From Patescibacteria group bacterium (GTDB taxonomy: Bacteria; Patescibacteriota; Kazan-3B-28), in the NCBI GenBank assembly GCA_022703745.1, contig JAKLDB010000018.1:1-8638 (forward strand): a stretch of DNA of 8,638 nt, written 5' to 3'. The notes below the pieces were generated by a model that had not been told where the DNA came from, did no database searches, and was given only the letters and a program-made list of their open reading frames with translations. This document shows, piece after piece, positions 4,988-8,638 of the stretch (its first letter is position 1; the number at the start of each line of letters is the position of its first letter). The position numbers were made by a program, and so were the translations under genes.

Positions 4988-7840
4988 ATGGCAGATAGCG
5001 AAAACAATATTGGGAAAGTCAACTTACGGCTCATTGATGCCGAAATGAGGCAGTCGTATTTGGATTATGCAATGAGCGTAATTGTGGCCAGGGCACTTCC
5101 AGATGTGCGCGATGGCATGAAGCCAGTGCATAGAAGGATTTTGTTTGCCATGGGTGAATCAGGGTTACGACACAACGTAAAGTTTAGGAAAAGTGCTGAA
5201 GTAGTGGGTGGGGTGATTGCTTTTTATCACCCTCATGGTGATGTGGCGGTGTATGACACACTGGTGCGTCTAGCTCAGCCCTGGAGTATGCGTTATCCAT
5301 TGGTAGATGGCCAGGGAAACTTTGGTTCGGTAGATGGAGATGGTGCAGCTGCTATGCGATACACCGAATCTCGGATGACTGCTATTGCCGAAGAAGTGTT
5401 GGCTGATTTAGATAAAGACACCGTAGATTTTCGAGACAACTATTCTAATACCAAAAAAGAGCCGGATGTTTTACCAGCAAAGATTCCTCAACTGCTTTTG
5501 AATGGGGCAATGGGTATTGCGGTGGGAATGGCAACTAATATTCCTCCGCATAATCTGAGTGAAATTATGGATGCAGTAATGCATCTGATAGACAACGAAG
5601 ATGCGGATGTAGACAAGCTGATGGAATTTATTCCAGGTCCAGATTTTCCGACTGGTGGGATAATATTCAACCCCAAAGATATCCGTGAAGCATACGCGAC
5701 AGGCAAAGGGAAGGTGGTGATGCGAGCGGTTGCGGAGATTGTGGAGAACGGCAATGCGCACCAGATTGTTATCTCCGAATTGCCGTACCAGGTGAATAAA
5801 GCAGAATTGGTGTCAAAGATTGCGGAACTAGTGAAAGACAAGAAACTGGTTGGGATTGCAGATCTTCGAGATGAATCTGACCGGGAAGGCATTCGGGTGG
5901 TAGCGGACTTGCGTAAGGATGCGTATCCCAAAAAGATTTTGAATCAATTGTTTAAGCTAACTCCTCTGCAGTCTTCTTTCCATGTAAATTTGTTGGCATT
6001 GGAAAACGGTATTCAGCCAAGAGTATTTACACTCAAAGAAGCGTTGTTGGAGTTTTTGAATCACAGACGAGTAGTAGTGCGCAGAAGAACGCAGTTTGAG
6101 CTTACTAAGGCAGAAGAGAGGGCGCATATCTTAGAAGGATTGAAGATTGCACTAGATAACCTTGATGCGGTAATTTCAACAATTAAAAAATCTGCAACTA
6201 AAGAAGAAGCACATGCGAATTTGATGAAGAAGTTCAAGCTGACAGAGATTCAGGCATCAGCGATTCTAGAAATGCGTTTGTCTGCTTTGGCTGGATTGGA
6301 GCGTAAAAAGGTTGAGGATGAATATGTTGAGAAGCAAAAGCTCATTGCAGAACTTAGAGCTATCTTAAAAGATCCTAAAAAGATAGATGGAATTATTAGA
6401 AAAGAATGCGGTGAGATGAAGGACCGCTATGGAGATAAGCGTCGGACACAGTTGAGTGGAAAGACAGTCGGTGACTTTACCGATATGGATCTGATTCCCA
6501 ATGAAGAGGTGGTGGTTACAATGTCGGTGGGCAACTATATTAAACGCCAATCGATTAGCGAATACAGAACTCAGCGAAGAGGTGGCAAAGGAGTGATTGG
6601 GATGACCACTAAAGAGGAAGACCAGATCTCGACAATTCAGGTTGCCAAAAACCATGATGATATCCTTTTCTTTACTAATCGGGGAAGAGTTTTTCGCCAA
6701 AAAGTTTTTGAAATTCCTCAGGCTTCTCGGATTGCTCGCGGAACAGCGGCAGTAAATGTAATTCAACTAGCACCTGATGAAAAAGTTACTGCATTGTTGG
6801 CGATGCCAGAGAAATCTTGGACTGGCGATTTTGTGATGATTACAAAACAAGGGGTTATCAAAAAAACAATTACTTCGGCGTATGCAAACATCCGAAGTAA
6901 TGGTTTGATCGCTATTAAGCTAGACGAGGGAGATGAACTGAAGTGGGTGCGCAAGAGCCAGAATGAAGATGAAGTAATGATTGTCACTCAAGATGGGCAG
7001 TCGATTAAATTCAAGGAAAGTGATGCGAGACCGCTGGGTCGTTCAACCCGAGGAGTAAGAGCAATTAAATTACGCAAAGGAGACGAGGTAATTGGTGCAG
7101 ATGTGGCTCGTAAAGGAATTCCATCGGCTTTGTTTGTAATGTCAGCAAATGGACTGGGTAAGCAAACTTTGTTGTCTCAATATACTTTGCAACATCGAGG
7201 AGGGGTGGGAATAAAGACAATGCAAGTAACAGCCAAAACAGGCAAGGTGATTGGTGCAAAGTTAGTGGAAAGAACTTTGGTGGCAGATGTAATTGTTACT
7301 TCTACTGGAGGACAGATTATTCGGCTACCCTTAAAGAGTGTGCCGACTTTAGGAAGAGCAACGCAGGGGGTTCGTCTGATGCGGATGAAGACGGATTCAG
7401 ATAGGGTGGCATCCTTTACTGTTCTCTTTATGGAAGAGGCGGATGGGAAGCTGACTAATCCCAATGAAGAAATGACCGAACAGGAACTAGCAAAGTTGCC
7501 GAAGATAGATGTGAGTGAAGGGGAAATAGTGGAAGAAGCCCCCGAAGAGGCTAAAAAGAAACCAACTGCAAAAGCAAAGCCAGTAGAAGCGGTTAAAAAG
7601 GTTGTGAAAGCAGTGAAGAAAGCGGTTACTAAACCGGTAGTAAAACAGGTGGTGAAAAAATCTGCTCCTGTTTTCAAGAAAAAAGTTTTGTCTCCTGCAA
7701 GATTGACAAAGAAAGTGACTCCCAAGAAGGCAACATTTATTTCTCGTAAGCTAACTAAAAAAGCAACAGGGAAAACTACTCCAAGATTAAAGATGAAAAA
7801 ATCACAACCAAAAGGATTTGTAAGAAGAAAGTTAAAATAA
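4988..7840 (+). CDS. gyrA: DNA gyrase subunit A with an extra lysine-rich C-terminal tail
   Basis: GyrA is the DNA-breaking and DNA-wrapping subunit of gyrase, the A2B2 type IIA topoisomerase that adds negative supercoils using ATP. Its 950 residues compare with 875 in E. coli. The winged-helix breakage domain (about 30-150) holds catalytic Arg124-Tyr125 in AAAMRYTE. The tower and coiled-coil follow (about 150-510, including FPTGGIIF, SELPYQVNKAEL and GDKRRTQL). The beta-pinwheel (about 510-813) has a perfect GyrA box QRRGGKG at 529-535, which marks gyrase rather than topoisomerase IV. In the quinolone-determining region, the residue equivalent to E. coli Ser83 is Val86, while Asp90 (Asp87 equivalent) is kept. 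Residues 814-854 are acidic, with 14 D/E in 41. Residues 855-950 are strongly basic, with 31 K, 5 R and 1 acidic residue in 96, resembling H1-like tails. The ATG at 4988 fits the normal family N-terminus. gyrB is not in the window. Confidence 0.97.
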   Translation: MADSENNIGKVNLRLIDAEMRQSYLDYAMSVIVARALPDVRDGMKPVHRRILFAMGESGLRHNVKFRKSAEVVGGVIAFYHPHGDVAVYDTLVRLAQPWSMRYPLVDGQGNFGSVDGDGAAAMRYTESRMTAIAEEVLADLDKDTVDFRDNYSNTKKEPDVLPAKIPQLLLNGAMGIAVGMATNIPPHNLSEIMDAVMHLIDNEDADVDKLMEFIPGPDFPTGGIIFNPKDIREAYATGKGKVVMRAVAEIVENGNAHQIVISELPYQVNKAELVSKIAELVKDKKLVGIADLRDESDREGIRVVADLRKDAYPKKILNQLFKLTPLQSSFHVNLLALENGIQPRVFTLKEALLEFLNHRRVVVRRRTQFELTKAEERAHILEGLKIALDNLDAVISTIKKSATKEEAHANLMKKFKLTEIQASAILEMRLSALAGLERKKVEDEYVEKQKLIAELRAILKDPKKIDGIIRKECGEMKDRYGDKRRTQLSGKTVGDFTDMDLIPNEEVVVTMSVGNYIKRQSISEYRTQRRGGKGVIGMTTKEEDQISTIQVAKNHDDILFFTNRGRVFRQKVFEIPQASRIARGTAAVNVIQLAPDEKVTALLAMPEKSWTGDFVMITKQGVIKKTITSAYANIRSNGLIAIKLDEGDELKWVRKSQNEDEVMIVTQDGQSIKFKESDARPLGRSTRGVRAIKLRKGDEVIGADVARKGIPSALFVMSANGLGKQTLLSQYTLQHRGGVGIKTMQVTAKTGKVIGAKLVERTLVADVIVTSTGGQIIRLPLKSVPTLGRATQGVRLMRMKTDSDRVASFTVLFMEEADGKLTNPNEEMTEQELAKLPKIDVSEGEIVEEAPEEAKKKPTAKAKPVEAVKKVVKAVKKAVTKPVVKQVVKKSAPVFKKKVLSPARLTKKVTPKKATFISRKLTKKATGKTTPRLKMKKSQPKGFVRRKLK
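7833..7838 (+). promoter_or_regulatory. Possible -10 box TAAAAT at the end of gyrA for the downstream gene
   Basis: TAAAAT (5 of 6) overlaps the gyrA stop and ends 7 bases before the ATG at 7846, the same geometry as other starts here. No -35 is visible and the region is generally A-rich, so read-through from gyrA may be the real source of the message. Confidence 0.3.
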
Positions 7841-7845
7841 CAAAT

Positions 7846-8259
7846 ATGAATATTCTAAATATTTTCGATTGGACTTATTATTTCGACAGTAATCTGTCGA
7901 TGATGTTTTTGGGTTGGGGATATTGGGTAATTCTCGTTCTATTGGTCTTGATGATAATCGCGGGACAGGTTGTTCCTCGCAGAACTAAAAAACTGCCATT
8001 TCTACAACGGCAATTGGCTCTGCGTTCAGCGGCGACAGCTAATGTTGTCGGCTGGCTAGGACTTTTGTGGTTGGGATTTCGCTATGAAGGAATAAAATAC
8101 TTCTCTTGGCGGTTATGGGCGGCATTACTAGTACTTTATGTTTTAGTCCAAATTGGACTAATGATTAAATACGCCAAGTTTGATTTTCCTGCTAAAAGAG
8201 CGAGTAAAGTTTCTGGGCAGGAGAGAGACAAGTATCTGAAAAGATATTTGAAGAAATAG
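7846..8259 (+). CDS. Hypothetical three-helix membrane protein downstream of gyrA
   Basis: The 137 residues contain three hydrophobic segments at about 20-40, 62-78 and 90-107, then a basic, probably cytoplasmic tail ending in KRYLKK. The patch LGFRYEGIKYFSWRLWAAL (76-94) is a pattern I recall from small uncharacterised CPR membrane proteins, often written 'FRYEGIP.LS.RFW'. No function is known. It starts 5 bases after the gyrA stop without a Shine-Dalgarno sequence and is followed directly by a terminator, so it is probably the last gene of the gyrA transcript. A link to gyrase function is not implied by the protein sequence. The reading is well supported by length, hydrophobicity and position, and the family by memory only. 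Confidence 0.82.
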   Translation: MNILNIFDWTYYFDSNLSMMFLGWGYWVILVLLVLMIIAGQVVPRRTKKLPFLQRQLALRSAATANVVGWLGLLWLGFRYEGIKYFSWRLWAALLVLYVLVQIGLMIKYAKFDFPAKRASKVSGQERDKYLKRYLKK

Positions 8260-8262
8260 AAA

Positions 8263-8292
8263 AGAGGGACACTGATGTCCCTCTGCTTTTTT
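8263..8292 (+). terminator. Intrinsic terminator at the end of the gyrA unit, possibly bidirectional
   Basis: AGAGGGACA (8263-8271) pairs perfectly with TGTCCCTCT (8276-8284) around a CTGA loop. It is followed by GC and six T (8287-8292). On the minus strand the same stem is followed by TTTCTATTTC, so it may also stop the RNA transcribed leftward from 8587. Confidence 0.9.
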
Positions 8293-8403
8293 CTCTGGCC
8301 TTGGTAAACCTCGATTGTCAGATTGGCCAGATAATACAGGATACAGTCTCTGGGTGGTCGGGTAAATTGACCAATTTTCACCCTTTTGCCGAGACTAGTA
8401 ATA

Positions 8404-8432
8404 GAGGGGCGCCGAGGCGCCCCTCCGTTTTT
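8404..8432 (+). terminator. GC-rich 9-bp hairpin with T5 tract (possible + strand terminator)
   Basis: GAGGGGCGC (8404-8412) pairs with GCGCCCCTC (8417-8425) around a CGAG loop. CG and TTTTT (8428-8432) follow on the + strand. It could be a backup terminator behind 8263-8292, or simply a helix of the minus-strand RNA, where the loop reads CTCG, a YNMG-type stable tetraloop. Confidence 0.5.
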
Positions 8433-8507
8433 CATCCCATCTTGTCTCTTTTGGGGAGCTATAAGCTCTCCATGGAGACCTCAAACCCAAAAGTACAGTA
8501 CATCTTG

Positions 8508-8534
8508 GGCGTTTCCCTTAGTAGGGGAAACGCC
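8508..8534. repeat. Perfect 10-bp inverted repeat with a 7-base loop
   Basis: GGCGTTTCCC (8508-8517) is followed after TTAGTAG by GGGAAACGCC (8525-8534). No T-run follows on either strand, so it is not an intrinsic terminator. It is best explained as a helix of the proposed minus-strand RNA. Confidence 0.85.
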
Positions 8535-8593
8535 ATGAACTAATAGTAACCTGTCATCAGGTTAGTCCCTCCTAGAAGTTCGAAGATATTTGC

Positions 8594-8622
8594 AATGTAG
8601 CATAGCGGGGTGGGGGTGTCAA
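8594..8622 (-). promoter_or_regulatory. Strong minus-strand promoter TTGACA-17-TGC-TACATT
   Basis: On the minus strand a perfect -35 TTGACA (8622-8617) is followed after exactly 17 bases by TACATT (8599-8594, 5 of 6). The three bases before the -10 are TGC, which forms an extended -10. It is the best promoter in the window. Start is expected near A8587. The spacer is unusually C-rich. Confidence 0.75.
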
Positions 8623-8638
8623 TAATTATTTAGCGGTG

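Larger units (their letters stand above)
8258..8587 (-). ncRNA. Putative structured non-coding RNA of about 330 nt, family unknown
   Basis: No credible protein gene lies between 8260 and 8638, yet the stretch is dense in perfect inverted repeats. On the minus strand it starts below an excellent promoter (8594-8622) and ends at the hairpin at 8263-8284. Helices in 5'-3' order on the minus strand are as follows. GAACT (8581-8577) pairs with AGTTC (8541-8537) and encloses TAACCTG/CAGGTTA (8564-8558/8553-8547) with an ATGA loop. A 10-bp hairpin spans 8534-8508. CTTTTGGG (8493-8486) pairs with CCCAAAAG (8455-8448) and encloses GAGCT/AGCTC (8468-8464/8460-8456). A 9-bp GC-rich hairpin spans 8425-8404. 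AGTCTC (8396-8391) pairs with GAGACT (8350-8345) and encloses a GGGTG..CACCC arm. TCTGGCC (8331-8325) pairs with GGCCAGA (8300-8294). The terminator stem follows. It lacks hallmarks of RNase P, tmRNA and SRP RNA. The ends are estimates. Confidence 0.5.

Noticed and set aside
7177..7725. 182-residue minus-strand frame opposite the gyrA tail
   Set aside because: It is the antisense shadow of the lysine-rich tail (AAA/AAG read as TTT/CTT gives Phe/Leu-rich sequence). gyrA on the + strand is certain.
8461..8536. 25-residue minus-strand frame starting ATGGCGTTTCCC
   Set aside because: Its first codons form the 10-bp hairpin 8508-8534, there is no ribosome site at a useful distance, and the peptide resembles nothing.
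8301..8543. 80-residue + strand open frame in the right-hand non-coding region
   Set aside because: It runs through a terminator-type hairpin and several inverted repeats, has no start context and shows low-complexity, non-protein-like composition. The base pairing explains the region better.
8258..8587. RNase P RNA, tmRNA, SRP RNA or 6S RNA as identity of the structured stretch
   Set aside because: I found no GAGGAAAGTCC-type block (RNase P), no TTCGANTC arm with terminal CCA or tag frame ending in Ala-Ala (tmRNA), and no GGAAGGAAGC-like loop (SRP). The many separate hairpins do not form the single long bubble hairpin of 6S RNA. A covariance search would settle it.
1..8638. CRISPR array, insertion sequence, phage or toxin-antitoxin genes
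   Set aside because: No regularly spaced direct repeats, transposase motifs, integrase or small toxin/antitoxin pairs were seen on either strand.

Overview
The window looks like a piece of chromosome from a Patescibacteria (Candidate Phyla Radiation, CPR) bacterium. The inference rests on gene content: a DUF5671-type membrane protein with a pilin-like tail, a DUF5652-type two-helix mini-protein, and a small 'FRYEGI' membrane protein directly behind gyrA. All three are types I associate with CPR genomes. Gaps are short, and promoters and terminators overlap neighbouring genes. TGA, TAA and TAG all end convincing genes, so the code is standard and the TGA=Gly lineages (Gracilibacteria, Absconditabacteria) are unlikely. 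No lineage below phylum can be read from the sequence.

Layout, left to right. (1) The 3' end of cysS (cysteinyl-tRNA synthetase) runs in from the left edge. (2) A five-helix DUF5671-like protein follows, with its own promoter and a strong terminator. (3) A DUF5652-like mini-protein lies on the minus strand, divergent from a YjbQ/UPF0047-family gene. (4) tRNA-Gln(UUG) follows, its -10 box overlapping the YjbQ stop codon. (5) A very short transcription unit encodes only a lysine-rich 14-19 residue peptide and ends in a terminator. (6) A four-helix membrane protein and an alpha/beta hydrolase form a two-gene operon. (7) A single-pass membrane protein with an outer domain comes next. (8) gyrA encodes a canonical GyrA core plus an unusual basic C-terminal extension, and a three-helix membrane protein sits 5 bases behind it. 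(9) About 380 bases at the right end hold no convincing protein gene. They carry a chain of perfect hairpins, bracketed by a strong minus-strand promoter at the right and a shared terminator at the left. This looks like a roughly 330-nt structured non-coding RNA that I cannot assign to a known family.

Two themes run through the window. First, almost no protein gene has a Shine-Dalgarno sequence. Instead a -10 box typically ends 6-8 bases before the ATG, so most messages are probably leaderless. Several annotated-looking upstream starts are therefore wrong, and the ATGs after the -10 boxes are preferred. Second, lysine-rich, histone-H1-like sequence appears twice, as the 96-residue tail of GyrA and as the tiny K/A-repeat peptide. 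Most genes are housekeeping (translation, DNA topology) or envelope proteins of unknown role. The unassigned RNA is the best candidate for something undescribed.
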